Shown here: in pieces, positions 28,556 to 38,147 of the stretch
Layout: every line of letters starts with the position of its first letter
Position numbering within the stretch: position 1 is the stretch's first letter
DNA from: Rhizobiales bacterium IMCC20636
Lineage (GTDB): Bacteria > Pseudomonadota > Alphaproteobacteria > Rhizobiales > GCA-2746425
DNA length: 64,000 bases
Reading direction: 5' to 3'
NCBI GenBank assembly: GCA_016865015.1
Contig: CP018226.1
Coordinates: 2,697,001 to 2,761,000 of the forward strand
Program-made: the position numbers and the translations under genes
The notes under the pieces: generated by a model
Database searches by the model: none
What the model was told of the DNA's origin: nothing
What the model saw: the letters and a program-made list of their open reading frames with translations, nothing else

Positions 28556-29398
28556 CTACTCGTCAGAAGATGGCGGCTGTTGTGCAGTCGCCATTTTTTT
28601 TCGAAAACTGCGAATGCCGACCGGCAGAAAACCGAGATAAATCAATGTCATGATGGTCACGACTGAAAACGGGTAACTGGCCAGCAAGGCCGCCCACAGG
28701 ACCAGTCCGACCATCAATGGCAGTGCAAAGTCCCGAGGAATTCCGGAGCCCAATTTCTTGCCAGAAAAGGTTGGAACGGTGCTGACAACCAAAAAGCCGA
28801 TCACCAGAACATAGATCAGGATGGGTATCGCCCAGTCTGTATCAATCGGCACACCGATTTTTTGTAACGACAATGGCAACAATACGCACATTGCTCCGGC
28901 CGGCGCGGGAACGCCGGTGAAATAATTGTCCCGCCAATCGTCAGTTTTCCGCTTGCTCTTCAGGGCATTGGCCACGTTGAACCGTGCCAGACGCAGCGCC
29001 ATGCAAATGGCGAAAATCAGCGCTGCGATCCAGCCAAGCGAGCGCAAATCATGCAGCAGCCAAAGATACAGGATCATGCCTGGCGCAACACCGAAATTCA
29101 CGAAATCGGTCAGGGAGTCCAATTCAGCACCCAATTTCGAACTGGATTTCAAAAGCCGAGCAACACGCCCGTCCAACCCATCCAGAACGGCTGCCAGCAC
29201 CATTGCAAAAATGGCGAATTCGAAACGACCTTCCATGGCCAGACGGATAGAGGTCAACCCAGCGCAGAGCGCCAGCAATGTCACCATATTTGGCAGTATG
29301 GCACGCAGGGAAATTGGGCGCTTCTGGACAGGATCAACCAGGTTTCGGCCCAGCCCGTCCTTATCGTCCGGCTCAAGCGGCTGAAAGGGTCCGACCAT
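28556..29398 (-). CDS. pssA: CDP-diacylglycerol-serine O-phosphatidyltransferase
   Basis: 280 residues, integral membrane. It makes phosphatidylserine from CDP-diacylglycerol and serine. The CDP-alcohol phosphotransferase signature DG-x2-AR-x8-G-x3-D-x3-D is visible from DGLDGRVAR to ELDSLTD near residues 92-118. About seven or eight hydrophobic segments follow. It lies 5 bases downstream of psd, whose product decarboxylates phosphatidylserine, so the two genes form the phosphatidylethanolamine operon. Confidence 0.95.
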   Translation of the reverse strand: MVGPFQPLEPDDKDGLGRNLVDPVQKRPISLRAILPNMVTLLALCAGLTSIRLAMEGRFEFAIFAMVLAAVLDGLDGRVARLLKSSSKLGAELDSLTDFVNFGVAPGMILYLWLLHDLRSLGWIAALIFAICMALRLARFNVANALKSKRKTDDWRDNYFTGVPAPAGAMCVLLPLSLQKIGVPIDTDWAIPILIYVLVIGFLVVSTVPTFSGKKLGSGIPRDFALPLMVGLVLWAALLASYPFSVVTIMTLIYLGFLPVGIRSFRKKMATAQQPPSSDE

Positions 29399-29403
29399 CT
29401 CAG

Positions 29404-30108
29404 TTAGTCCACACGAGACTGTAATTCACGCGCGCCGCCATCCTCGAAAACAGCAAGAACCGTTTCGCCCGCTATGGCCGTTTGCCCCAATGCAACACGG
29501 CTGGACGTGCCACGCGGCAAATATACGTCGAGCCGTGATCCGAACCGGATCAGGCCAAACCGCTCACCTGCAGTCATATCCTGCCCTTCGGTGGCCCAGC
29601 AGACGATGCGACGGGCAATCAGTCCGGCAATCTGCACAACGCCAACCTTGCCATAGCGTGTATTGACGACCAGGCTGTTGCGCTCATTGTGCTCGCTGGC
29701 CTTGTCGAGTTCCGCATTGAGAAACTTTCCGGGCGTATAGGAAATACGTGTGATCTGGCCGCTCATGGGCAGACGATTTACGTGGCAGTTGAAGACATTC
29801 ATGAAAATTGAAATGCGGTCCAGCGGCTGGGTGCCCAGTTCCAGTTCCGGTGGCGGCACAAACTGGCCGATTGCGGAAATGCGTCCGTCAGCAGGGCTGA
29901 CGACAAAACGCTCATCCATGGGTGTGACGCGAGACGGATCACGAAAGAAATATGCAACCCAGGCCGTCAGTATGGCAAAAATCCAGAACAAGGGTGACCA
30001 CAGCCACCCAAGCACCAGCGCCAGGAACGCAGCGATGGCAATGAACGGGTATCCCTCTTTGTGAATGGGAACAAATGAGTTGCGGATACTGTCTACAATT
30101 GTACTCAT
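29404..30108 (-). CDS. psd: Phosphatidylserine decarboxylase proenzyme
   Basis: 234 residues, the short alphaproteobacterial form. It converts phosphatidylserine to phosphatidylethanolamine at the inner membrane. An N-terminal membrane region (about 20-50) precedes the conserved SPADGRI and [12 protein letters not shown] segments. The self-cleavage site that forms the pyruvoyl group is the GS pair in [12 protein letters not shown] near residues 190-195. It directly precedes pssA. Confidence 0.95.
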   Translation of the reverse strand: MSTIVDSIRNSFVPIHKEGYPFIAIAAFLALVLGWLWSPLFWIFAILTAWVAYFFRDPSRVTPMDERFVVSPADGRISAIGQFVPPPELELGTQPLDRISIFMNVFNCHVNRLPMSGQITRISYTPGKFLNAELDKASEHNERNSLVVNTRYGKVGVVQIAGLIARRIVCWATEGQDMTAGERFGLIRFGSRLDVYLPRGTSSRVALGQTAIAGETVLAVFEDGGARELQSRVD

Positions 30109-30219
30109 GATAATACTGCGCTACCTGTTTCGCGAGGCTAATGCCTTCTCACCCTTTATCAGACATGCACACTCAATATCCAGTTGCAAATCTGTTGTCG
30201 GCAAAGAGTCGATTTCAAA

Positions 30220-32151
30220 TTACTCGGTTATCAACGATCCAACAAAACCGCGGTCGTCGGACTCACGCGCCTTACGCAGACGCTCAGCCGCTTCGTTGAC
30301 TTCTCTTTGACGGTTCCACATGGACGCGTAAATGCCGTCCTGCGCCAGCAATTCCTGATGGGTTCCGCGCTCGGCAATCATGCCGCTATCCAGAACGATG
30401 ATCTCATGCGCGCCGACCACTGTCGACAGACGGTGGGCAATCACCAGTGTCGTGCGACCTTTTGACACCTGATCAAGTGCGCTTTGAATTTCCTGTTCGG
30501 TGTGGCTGTCGAGCGCAGATGTTGCTTCGTCCAGGATCAGGATTGGCGGCGCCTTCAAAATGGTCCGGGCAATGGCAACACGTTGCTTTTCACCACCGGA
30601 TAGTTTCAGGCCGCGCTCACCCACTTCTGTATCAAACCCATCGGGCAAACTTTTGATGAAATCAGAAATCTGCGCCATGTCGGCAGCCTGTCTGACTTCA
30701 TCCTCAGTGGCTTCAGGCCGTCCATATCGGATGTTGTAAGCAATTGATTCATTGAACAAAACAGTGTCCTGAGGAACCATGCCGATTTGTCGCCTGACAG
30801 AAGCTTGTGTCACGTCTCGCACATCCTGACCATCAATCAGAATACGGCCACCGGTGACATCATAAAACCGAAACAGCAGCCGCGAGATGGTTGATTTGCC
30901 AGCGCCGGAAGGGCCAACAATCGCAACAGTCTGACCAGCAGGCACTTCAAAATCCACACCCTTCAGGATTGCCCTGTTTTCATCATAATGAAACCGGACA
31001 TCCTCAAACCGGATGCTTGCATCCTTGATGATCACATCTGGCGCTCCGGGCTTGTCCGTCACTTCGGGCGCAACACCAAGGAGATTGAACATGGCTTCAA
31101 TATCCACGAACCCCTGTTTGATCTCCCGATAGATGGAGCCAATGAAATTGAGTGGGATGTAGAGTTGGATCAGGAGCGCGTTGATGAGCACAAAATCGCC
31201 CAATGTCTGTGTCCCTGCCCTCACAGCAGTCGCAGACATGGCCATGCAAACAACCATTCCGATTGAAAAAATCAGTGTTTGGCCGAAATTCAGCCATGCC
31301 AGCGAGGTGGCAGTTTTGACGGCAGCGCCTTCATAGCCCTGCATGGATTCGTCAAAGCGACGGGCTTCCATCTCCTCATTGCTGAAATATTTGACGGTCT
31401 CGTAATTCAACAGACTATCGACAGACTTGCTGTTGGCCTCTGTATCAGCATCGTTCATCTGGCGGCGAATTGCGATGCGCCAGTTGGAAGCCATGATGGT
31501 GAAAACCACATAGAAAACTATCATCACCACAATGACCGCCAGATAGGTCATGTTGAAGTGGTAGCCCACCACACCTGCCATGAAGATGAATTCCAAAGCG
31601 GTTGGAAATGAGGCCAGAATTGTGAAACGAACAACTGTTTCAATGCCTTTGGTGCCCCGTTCGATGATCCGTGACAGACCGCCGGTGCGGCGTTGCAGGT
31701 GGAACCGCAGAGACAAATCATGCATGTGAACGAATGTCTTGCGCGCAAGATTGCGCACGGCATGCTGGCTGACACGAGCAAACAATCCGTCACGCAATTG
31801 CGTGAAACCGACCATCAGAATGCGTCCAACACCATAGGTGATGACCAGCATCACTGGCACGAGCAGAAATGGCGGCAAGAAAGCAATCTCGTCAGCATTC
31901 CCGGCCAGTGCATCGGTGGCGTATTTGTAGAGGAAGGGCACATAAACGGTGACGATTTTTGCCACAACCAGCGCCGCGAAGGCCCACCAGACGCGCTTCT
32001 TCAGCTCTGGCCGGTCTGCCGGCCACATATAGGGCCACAGGTTTCTGATGGTAGATACCAGATCACCGTCTTCAGCAGATATCTGCGTGGCCGGTTTTTT
32101 TGCATTTTCGTCTGTATCGTCGGCTTTGCCAGACGCATCAATTGCAGTCAT
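30220..32151 (-). CDS. Atm1-like ABC exporter (half-transporter, permease fused to ATPase)
   Basis: 643 residues. A six-segment membrane domain spans about 60-360 and an ATPase domain about 385-620: Walker A GPSGAGKST, signature LSGGEKQRVAIAR, Walker B ILILDEATSALD and the switch histidine in VIAHRLST. The membrane domain resembles the Atm1/HMT1/ABCB7 group (RRTGGLSRIIERGTKGIE, NYETVKYFSNE). That group exports glutathione-linked sulfur or metal compounds. It works as a homodimer. It lies 62 bases downstream of an ArsR-type regulator with a CxC motif, in the same direction, which points to control by a metal or thiol stress signal. Confidence 0.92.
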   Translation of the reverse strand: MTAIDASGKADDTDENAKKPATQISAEDGDLVSTIRNLWPYMWPADRPELKKRVWWAFAALVVAKIVTVYVPFLYKYATDALAGNADEIAFLPPFLLVPVMLVITYGVGRILMVGFTQLRDGLFARVSQHAVRNLARKTFVHMHDLSLRFHLQRRTGGLSRIIERGTKGIETVVRFTILASFPTALEFIFMAGVVGYHFNMTYLAVIVVMIVFYVVFTIMASNWRIAIRRQMNDADTEANSKSVDSLLNYETVKYFSNEEMEARRFDESMQGYEGAAVKTATSLAWLNFGQTLIFSIGMVVCMAMSATAVRAGTQTLGDFVLINALLIQLYIPLNFIGSIYREIKQGFVDIEAMFNLLGVAPEVTDKPGAPDVIIKDASIRFEDVRFHYDENRAILKGVDFEVPAGQTVAIVGPSGAGKSTISRLLFRFYDVTGGRILIDGQDVRDVTQASVRRQIGMVPQDTVLFNESIAYNIRYGRPEATEDEVRQAADMAQISDFIKSLPDGFDTEVGERGLKLSGGEKQRVAIARTILKAPPILILDEATSALDSHTEQEIQSALDQVSKGRTTLVIAHRLSTVVGAHEIIVLDSGMIAERGTHQELLAQDGIYASMWNRQREVNEAAERLRKARESDDRGFVGSLITE

Positions 32152-32213
32152 GTAGTTAGAATTCCTGATTGTAAACGTGTGAGCGATTGAGACGCCACAC
32201 TGTTTCCGAGAGC

Positions 32214-32630
32214 CTAATTCTCCTGATGGGAAAGACCCTTGGTGTGTTCCTTGTTGTCGTCAGGTGGCGCCGCGGGTGCACGCGATGTCGTCAAACCCGC
32301 AATCAAGCTGCTTGCGCGTTCCAGTTTCTGGATATTGAGGCAATAGCAGGAACGTGGCCCATCGACAGTCCCAACTACCAATCCTGCATCTTTCAGGACC
32401 TTCAAGTGCTGAGAAACGGTTGACTGCACCAGAGGCAACATCTCGACGATCTCGCCACAAAAGCAACGCCCTCTGGAGGCCAGAGCGCGAATGATTTCCA
32501 GACGGGCCGGATGGCCCAAAGCCCTCAGGACAACGGCCATGTCGCAATCTCCGGTCACACCGTCAATCGGGCTGTTCCGGTATGCAGTATTTGCCGCTGG
32601 AGCTTCCTGGCTCACGTAAAACCCTTTCAT
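32214..32630 (-). CDS. ArsR family metal/thiol-responsive repressor
   Basis: 138 residues from 32630, or 108 from an internal ATG at 32540 that has GGAG 8 bases upstream and gives a typical ArsR length. The winged helix is clear: LGHPARLEIIRAL, then QSTVSQHLKVLKDAGLV as recognition helix, then the wing GPRSCYCLN. Cysteine pairs CFC before the recognition helix and CYC in the wing are candidate sensor ligands. It probably controls itself and the Atm1-like exporter immediately downstream. The inducer is unknown. Confidence 0.9.
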   Translation of the reverse strand: MKGFYVSQEAPAANTAYRNSPIDGVTGDCDMAVVLRALGHPARLEIIRALASRGRCFCGEIVEMLPLVQSTVSQHLKVLKDAGLVVGTVDGPRSCYCLNIQKLERASSLIAGLTTSRAPAAPPDDNKEHTKGLSHQEN

Positions 32631-32645
32631 CGGTGGTTACCGATG
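32628..32645. promoter_or_regulatory. Inverted repeat at the arsR-type gene start, candidate operator
   Basis: CATCGGT (32628-32634) and ACCGATG (32639-32645) are perfect 7-bp arms with a 4-base spacer. The repeat covers the upstream candidate start codon. Its position suits autoregulation and supports the later start at 32540. Confidence 0.5.
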
Positions 32646-32758
32646 AATATGGCATACAAATGGTGGCAATCAAGTGCCTTTGGCCAAACTGTGCTCAGAC
32701 TCAACAGAGAATATGAATCTATTTTACCAGTGTGCAGTTTGTATTGACCTTCAAACGA

Positions 32759-34135
32759 TCAATTTGCCAGAGAGTCTTCCTCTGGCACCACCAGCACCTG
32801 ATCCGGGAAGACCGCGGCAGGATTGCGAATCTGATCCTGATTGGCGCTGTAAAGGGTGGTGTACCGGACCCCGCTGCCATAAATCCGCCGAGCAATGGTC
32901 CATAGATTATCACCCCTGCCCACCACAACCCGCTGAGGCCGGGTCATCGTGCCAGAAATTTCGGCGTTATCGTGCCCACTGGCCGTATCGACACGGATCT
33001 CATGATTGATCGCCTTGGCAGGATCAAAACTGGCCGCGAGCGATCCCACGATTTCAGGATCGCGCTCAAACGGCACTTCACGACGCGCCACAACCGCACC
33101 GCCTGCATGTTCCAGTTGCTCGGCACGCAACATCAATCGTCCCTGAGGCACAGTATGGGTTGTTTGGAGATGCCATCTGCCAACCGGACCTGCAACGGTT
33201 TCACCAATAAGTCTGTTGTCCAGAAACAGCCGGACGCTTGCGTTTGGCCGAGATGCTCCTGATACCAGCAGATCTGCCGCGCCTTCGGTTTCGATAGTCT
33301 CAATCGTCACCAAAGGTTCTTCTGCGGCAGGTTTAGTCTGTTTTGAGCCAGGCGCAGAATCTGGCGCAGAGGTTGCAAACTCATCCGAAACTTCGTCTGC
33401 CGGCGTTGATGATTGAGACAGGGCTCTCTCATCTGGCGGCGTCAATTCAACCAAGGGCCCTGTGTTGTCTGATGTTTCCGGTCGAATTATTGTGGCCGGA
33501 CTTTGCCAGACTGCACTTGGCTGGCCAGGCTGGTCCAACATGACAATGGCTGATTCCATAGCATTTTCCGGCACTGAGACCGTCACATTTTGAACCGAAA
33601 TCTGCGGATCGCCCGAATGATTGGAAATGCTGCGCACTGCGATCTGATGCCCACCAACCGGCAGGGGTTCATCCAGCACAAGCGCCCACTCGCCGGCGGA
33701 ATTGGCATTGGCTCTCGCAAGCACCTGATTGCCTGACATAACCTCAATCTGATCACCGGGGGCTGACAATCCTGCCAGAACCGCGTTGCCATCCGGCTCA
33801 ACCCTGACAATATCGAATGTAGGAGGAGCAATGACAGATGGGGATGGTACTTTGAATGACTCGGTGACATCTGGCCCGACAGACAAGTCTGATTCTGCTG
33901 TCGCCGGTTCTGATTTGTCAGGGGCAGTCGTTTGCGTTCCTACCGCCTTGCTGGTGCCCACAGTTGCAACGGACTGGCGGAAATTATCAAGGGAAATGGT
34001 CCCATTCGTTATCAAGACGCCCGCTGTTGCCAGTCCACAGGCGCAGAAAACTGCGGCTGCCGCCAATGCAGCCCTGTTGGAACCAAGTGCGACCGATGCC
34101 TGCAGAATATCGGCAAATCTGGAGTTTGACGTCAT
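32759..34135 (-). CDS. Membrane-anchored LysM domain protein
   Basis: 458 residues. A membrane segment lies near residues 20-45. A long Ser/Thr/Pro/Glu-rich region includes two Ig-like stretches (around 110-190 and 270-330, with VRVEPDGNAVLAGLS and LLVSGASRPNASVRLFLDN). A C-terminal LysM domain at about 400-455 (VGRGDNLWTIARRIYG to FPDQVLVVP) should bind peptidoglycan. This layout is common in alphaproteobacteria, but the role is not established. The gene is unlinked to obvious cell-wall enzymes. Confidence 0.88.
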   Translation of the reverse strand: MTSNSRFADILQASVALGSNRAALAAAAVFCACGLATAGVLITNGTISLDNFRQSVATVGTSKAVGTQTTAPDKSEPATAESDLSVGPDVTESFKVPSPSVIAPPTFDIVRVEPDGNAVLAGLSAPGDQIEVMSGNQVLARANANSAGEWALVLDEPLPVGGHQIAVRSISNHSGDPQISVQNVTVSVPENAMESAIVMLDQPGQPSAVWQSPATIIRPETSDNTGPLVELTPPDERALSQSSTPADEVSDEFATSAPDSAPGSKQTKPAAEEPLVTIETIETEGAADLLVSGASRPNASVRLFLDNRLIGETVAGPVGRWHLQTTHTVPQGRLMLRAEQLEHAGGAVVARREVPFERDPEIVGSLAASFDPAKAINHEIRVDTASGHDNAEISGTMTRPQRVVVGRGDNLWTIARRIYGSGVRYTTLYSANQDQIRNPAAVFPDQVLVVPEEDSLAN

Positions 34136-34351
34136 GATCCGTGCAGTCCGATTTCGTAAATATCTGGTTTGGTATAGAGTGTGTTGAACTCAGAGCACCC
34201 CCATCCTGCGACAGGTCTGCACAATTACCAACCTTTGGTGTAATGTCTTTCTGTTAACCGATCCTAAAATCATTGTATCGTCATAACACGTCAAAAGTTC
34301 GGATTTCACTCGCGTTTCCATGCTGTCATCATTCAAAAGGTCATCTATTTT

Positions 34352-34960
34352 ATGAGTACCATTTCCTCCATTTGTGTTTATTGCGGGGCCGGAAGTGGCA
34401 AAGACCCGGCCCATTTGGCCGCAGCAACAGCACTTGGCCATATTCTTGCGGACCAGAAAATCCGACTGATTTACGGCGGAGGTACGATTGGGATGATGGG
34501 TGCAATCTCAACAGCAGTTCAGGAGCGCAACGGAAAGGTGACGGGAATCATCCCACGATTTCTTCTCGACATGGAAGCATCCCATGCAGATCTGGAACGT
34601 CTTGACGAACTGATTCTCACCGAGGACATGCATGAGCGCAAACGCACCATGTTTGAAAAGGCTGATGCATTTATTGCCCTGCCCGGCGGAATTGGAACAT
34701 TGGAAGAACTGGTTGAACAACTGACATGGGCGCAACTAGGCAGACACAAAAAACCGGTTTTGCTGGCCAATATCAACAATTTCTGGCAGCCGTTGATCGA
34801 CCTGATCTCTCACATGCAGGCTGAATCCTATATCCGAAAAGGCTTTGAAGTAAACTTTCTCAACACGGATCGTGTGGACCAGATTGTTCCGTTGCTGCAA
34901 CAGGCGGCACTTGAGGCTACTGAAGCTGACGGTCCTCTGGAATCAATCGGGCGGCTTTAG
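34352..34960 (+). CDS. LOG family protein (TIGR00730, nucleotide 5'-monophosphate phosphoribohydrolase)
   Basis: 202 residues with a Rossmann-like lysine-decarboxylase-type fold. Motifs: SICVYCGAGSG at the N-terminus, YGGGTIGMMG, and the diagnostic PGGIGTLEELVEQLTW around residues 111-126, with ERKRTMFEKAD before it. Family members cleave the ribose-phosphate from cytokinin nucleotides or purine monophosphates; the bacterial substrate is often unclear. It is monocistronic and converges on the RND pump gene. Confidence 0.93.
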   Translation: MSTISSICVYCGAGSGKDPAHLAAATALGHILADQKIRLIYGGGTIGMMGAISTAVQERNGKVTGIIPRFLLDMEASHADLERLDELILTEDMHERKRTMFEKADAFIALPGGIGTLEELVEQLTWAQLGRHKKPVLLANINNFWQPLIDLISHMQAESYIRKGFEVNFLNTDRVDQIVPLLQQAALEATEADGPLESIGRL

Positions 34961-34973
34961 AAGCCAGGCCTCG

Positions 34974-35015
34974 CTACATCGTAGTTGACGGCCATTGCCG
35001 CAAACTACGATGTAG
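34974..35015. repeat. Perfect 13-bp inverted repeat between convergent genes
   Basis: CTACATCGTAGTT (34974-34986) and AACTACGATGTAG (35003-35015) are exact inverses separated by 16 bases. Each arm contains its own CTAC-N3-GTAG dyad. It lies between the stops of the LOG gene and the RND pump gene. There is no T-tract on either side, so it is not a standard terminator. Confidence 0.75.
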
Positions 35016-35042
35016 ATGTTATCGCCAAAATAAATGTGACGA

Positions 35043-38000
35043 CTATGCCTTGGCCTTGCGTCTGAACAGACGCATCACCACAACGAAGAACAGTGGCACA
35101 AACAACACGCCCAGTACCGTGGCTGACACCGTTCCTCCGAACACACCTGCACCAATGGCATTACGGCCGCCCGCACCTGCGCCTGTGCTGATGACCAGCG
35201 GCAGAACGCCCAGCGAAAAGGCCATCGATGTCATGATGATGGGGCGGAACCTCAATTTGGCGGCGTGTGTTGCGGCCTCAAAAAGCGACTCTCCAGCTTC
35301 CATGCGGTCGCGGGCGAACTCGACAATCAGAATCGCGTTCTTGCCGGTCAGACCAATGACGGTCAGCAGCCCAACCTGAAAGAAAACCCCGTTTTGAAAT
35401 CCGCCGAGCCAGGCCCCTACAAGTGCACCGAGCACTCCGATTGGCATGGCAAGCATGACAGCAAAGGGGATGGTCCAACTTTCGTAGAGTGCGGCCAAAG
35501 ACAGGAACACCGCTGCGATGGACAGCGCATAGAGAAGCGGTGCCTGATTGCCCGATTCGACCTCTTCCAGCGAAAGACCCGTCCATTCGATCGAAAACCC
35601 GTCCGGCAATTGACCAACCAGGCGTTCAATTTCGGCCATCGCAACACCGGTTGATACGCCTGGTGGCGGCGATCCCTGGATCTGCAGTGACGGAATACCA
35701 TTGTAACGATAGATACCCTGTGGGCCCTGCTTCCAGGATCCCGTGGCAAAATTGGAAAATGGCACCAGTTCACCGAAGGAATTCTTGACCCGCCAACGCG
35801 ACAGGTCTGATGGCGCGGTCCGGGCATCGGCCTGGCCTTGTACATAGACGCGCTTGATCTTGTCCCGGTCCACAAAATCATTCACATAGGAGCCCGCCCA
35901 GGCGGTATAAAGCAGGGAACTCACATTGGCGGCAGACACGCCCATCGCGCCCGCTTTGCGCCAGTCAATATCGATGTCGTACTGGGCTGCACTTTCAAGA
36001 CCATTGGGCCTTGCCGATGCAATCAGCGGGCTCTGCGCGGCCATGCCGAGAAGCTGATTTCTCGCCTGGACGAGCTCTTCATTGCTCTGGCCGGTTCTGG
36101 CCTGAAGATGGAAATCAAACCCGGATACATTGCCAAGTTCGATAACGGCAGGCGGAACAACGGGAAACACCATCGCACCCTGGATCTGGCTGAAAGCCCC
36201 CCAAGCCCGCCCGGCCATTGCCTGTGCGCTCTGCCCCGGCGACGTACGCTCCGACCAGTCCTTCAGACGGACGAAGGCAAGTCCCATGTTCTGGCCTGCC
36301 CCACCAAAACTGAAACCGCCGACACCGAAGATGGATTCAACATTTTCCGATTCCTGTGTCGTGAAGTATTGTTCGACCTGACCCACAACATCCATCGTCC
36401 GTTCGATGGTCGACCCGGTCGGACCCTGGATCAGCACGAACATGATTCCCTGATCCTCATCAGGCAGGAAGCCGCTTGGCGTGCGAATAAAGAGAAATAC
36501 CATGGCCACAGCCATTGCAATATAAATCACACCCACACGGAACGGACGCCGGACAATCCATCCGACACTGCCCGCATAACCGCCCAGGACCCGATCAAAG
36601 AAGCGGTTGAACAGGCCAAATGGTCCTGTCGTTTTGACATGATCGGTTTTCTTCAAAAGAGACGCGCACAGCGCAGGCGTCAGAGTCAGCGCGACCACGA
36701 CCGACAGGATCATGGCCGACACGATTGTTACGGCAAATTGCTGGTAAATCACGCCTGTGGACCCACCGAAAAAAGCCATGGGCACAAAAACAGCGGACAG
36801 AACAACCGCGATGCCGATCAGCGCGCCGGTAATCTGCCCCATGGATTTGTGCGTGGCATCCCTCGGAGACAGACCCTCCTCGGCCATCAGGCGTTCTACG
36901 TTTTCGACAACCACGATCGCATCATCCACCAACAGGCCAATGGCCAGAACCATGGCCAGCATGGTCAGTGTATTGATGGTGAAGCCGGCTGCAGCCAACA
37001 CCCCAAATGTGCCCAGGATCACAACTGGTACCGCCAGCATCGGGATCAGGGTGGCACGCAGGTTCTGCAAAAACAGGAGCATCACCAGAAAGACCAGGAA
37101 AATGGCCTCCACCAGGGTTTTCACGACTTCTTCAATGGAAATCTTGACGAAAGGCGTCGTGTCATAAGGAACCTCGTATTGCATCCCTTCCGGAAACACC
37201 GAGGCAAACTCGTCCATACGCTCGCGCACCAGGGTAGCGGTATCGAGTGCATTCGCCCCGGTTGCGAGACTGATAGCCAGACCTGAAGCTGTTATTCCAT
37301 TGAAACGGGTTTCAAAATTATAGCGTTCCGCGCCAATTTCCACATCCGCCACATCGCCCAGAAGTACGAGCCCACCATCGGTTTCAGCCCGAAGCACAAT
37401 CTGTCGGAAATCCTCAGGTGTCGACAGCAGAGACTGCGCGGTCACTGTCGCCGTCAGGGCCTGATCCGCCACGGTCGGCCTCGTACCAAACGCTCCGGCA
37501 GAAATCTGGGCGTTTTCCTGACTTACGGCTGAAACCACATCCCCCGGTGACAATTCAAAAGAAGCAAGTTTGGCCGGGTCCAGCCAGATCCGCATGGCAT
37601 AGGGAGAACCAAAAACCTGCACACTGCCGACACCCTCAATACGACTGATCTCGTCCACGATGTTGGTGTTGAGATAGTCGGACAGGTCGGCCTGGTCATA
37701 GCTGCCGTCTGACGAGGTCAGTGCAATAACCATAAGGAATCCGGATGATGATTTCTCGACGGTAACTCCCTGACGCTGCACCGGCTCAGGCAACAGAGGC
37801 GTTGCCTGGGACAGTTTGTTCTGAACCTGCACCTGGGCGATATCGGGATCGGTCCCCGTTTCAAATGTCAGAGTGACAGTGGATGTGCCGGATGATGTCG
37901 AGTTTGACGAAAAATAACGCATTCCGTCGAGACCGGTCAGTTGCTGCTCGATGATCTGCGTAACAGTGTTTGCAACCGTCTGCGCGGACGCACCAGGATA

Positions 38001-38144
38001 GCTGGCGTTCACCGTAACCGTCGGTGGTGCGATCTGAGGGTACTGGGACACGGGCAAACTGAGGACCGACAAAATGCCAATCCCCATCAGAACAATCGAA
38101 ATTACCCACGCAAAAACGGGGCGGTCAATAAAAAATCGTGACAT
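35043..38144 (-). CDS. AcrB/MexB-like RND multidrug efflux permease (HAE1)
   Basis: 1,033 residues, typical AcrB length. The opening MSRFFIDRPVFAWVISIVLM and LPVSQYPQIAPPTVTV are classic. The proton-relay aspartates are in GLLVDDAIVVVENVER, and GGRNAIGAGVFGGTVSATVLGVLFVP is the usual final membrane region. It pumps hydrophobic compounds from the periplasm or inner membrane outwards with the adaptor encoded 3 bases upstream. No outer-membrane channel gene is adjacent. Confidence 0.96.
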   Translation of the reverse strand: MSRFFIDRPVFAWVISIVLMGIGILSVLSLPVSQYPQIAPPTVTVNASYPGASAQTVANTVTQIIEQQLTGLDGMRYFSSNSTSSGTSTVTLTFETGTDPDIAQVQVQNKLSQATPLLPEPVQRQGVTVEKSSSGFLMVIALTSSDGSYDQADLSDYLNTNIVDEISRIEGVGSVQVFGSPYAMRIWLDPAKLASFELSPGDVVSAVSQENAQISAGAFGTRPTVADQALTATVTAQSLLSTPEDFRQIVLRAETDGGLVLLGDVADVEIGAERYNFETRFNGITASGLAISLATGANALDTATLVRERMDEFASVFPEGMQYEVPYDTTPFVKISIEEVVKTLVEAIFLVFLVMLLFLQNLRATLIPMLAVPVVILGTFGVLAAAGFTINTLTMLAMVLAIGLLVDDAIVVVENVERLMAEEGLSPRDATHKSMGQITGALIGIAVVLSAVFVPMAFFGGSTGVIYQQFAVTIVSAMILSVVVALTLTPALCASLLKKTDHVKTTGPFGLFNRFFDRVLGGYAGSVGWIVRRPFRVGVIYIAMAVAMVFLFIRTPSGFLPDEDQGIMFVLIQGPTGSTIERTMDVVGQVEQYFTTQESENVESIFGVGGFSFGGAGQNMGLAFVRLKDWSERTSPGQSAQAMAGRAWGAFSQIQGAMVFPVVPPAVIELGNVSGFDFHLQARTGQSNEELVQARNQLLGMAAQSPLIASARPNGLESAAQYDIDIDWRKAGAMGVSAANVSSLLYTAWAGSYVNDFVDRDKIKRVYVQGQADARTAPSDLSRWRVKNSFGELVPFSNFATGSWKQGPQGIYRYNGIPSLQIQGSPPPGVSTGVAMAEIERLVGQLPDGFSIEWTGLSLEEVESGNQAPLLYALSIAAVFLSLAALYESWTIPFAVMLAMPIGVLGALVGAWLGGFQNGVFFQVGLLTVIGLTGKNAILIVEFARDRMEAGESLFEAATHAAKLRFRPIIMTSMAFSLGVLPLVISTGAGAGGRNAIGAGVFGGTVSATVLGVLFVPLFFVVVMRLFRRKAKA

Positions 38145-38147
38145 GGA

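Noticed and set aside
35838-37286. 482-codon open frame opposite the AcrB-like gene
   Set aside because: Same reasoning: composition is antisense-like and the AcrB frame is unmistakable.
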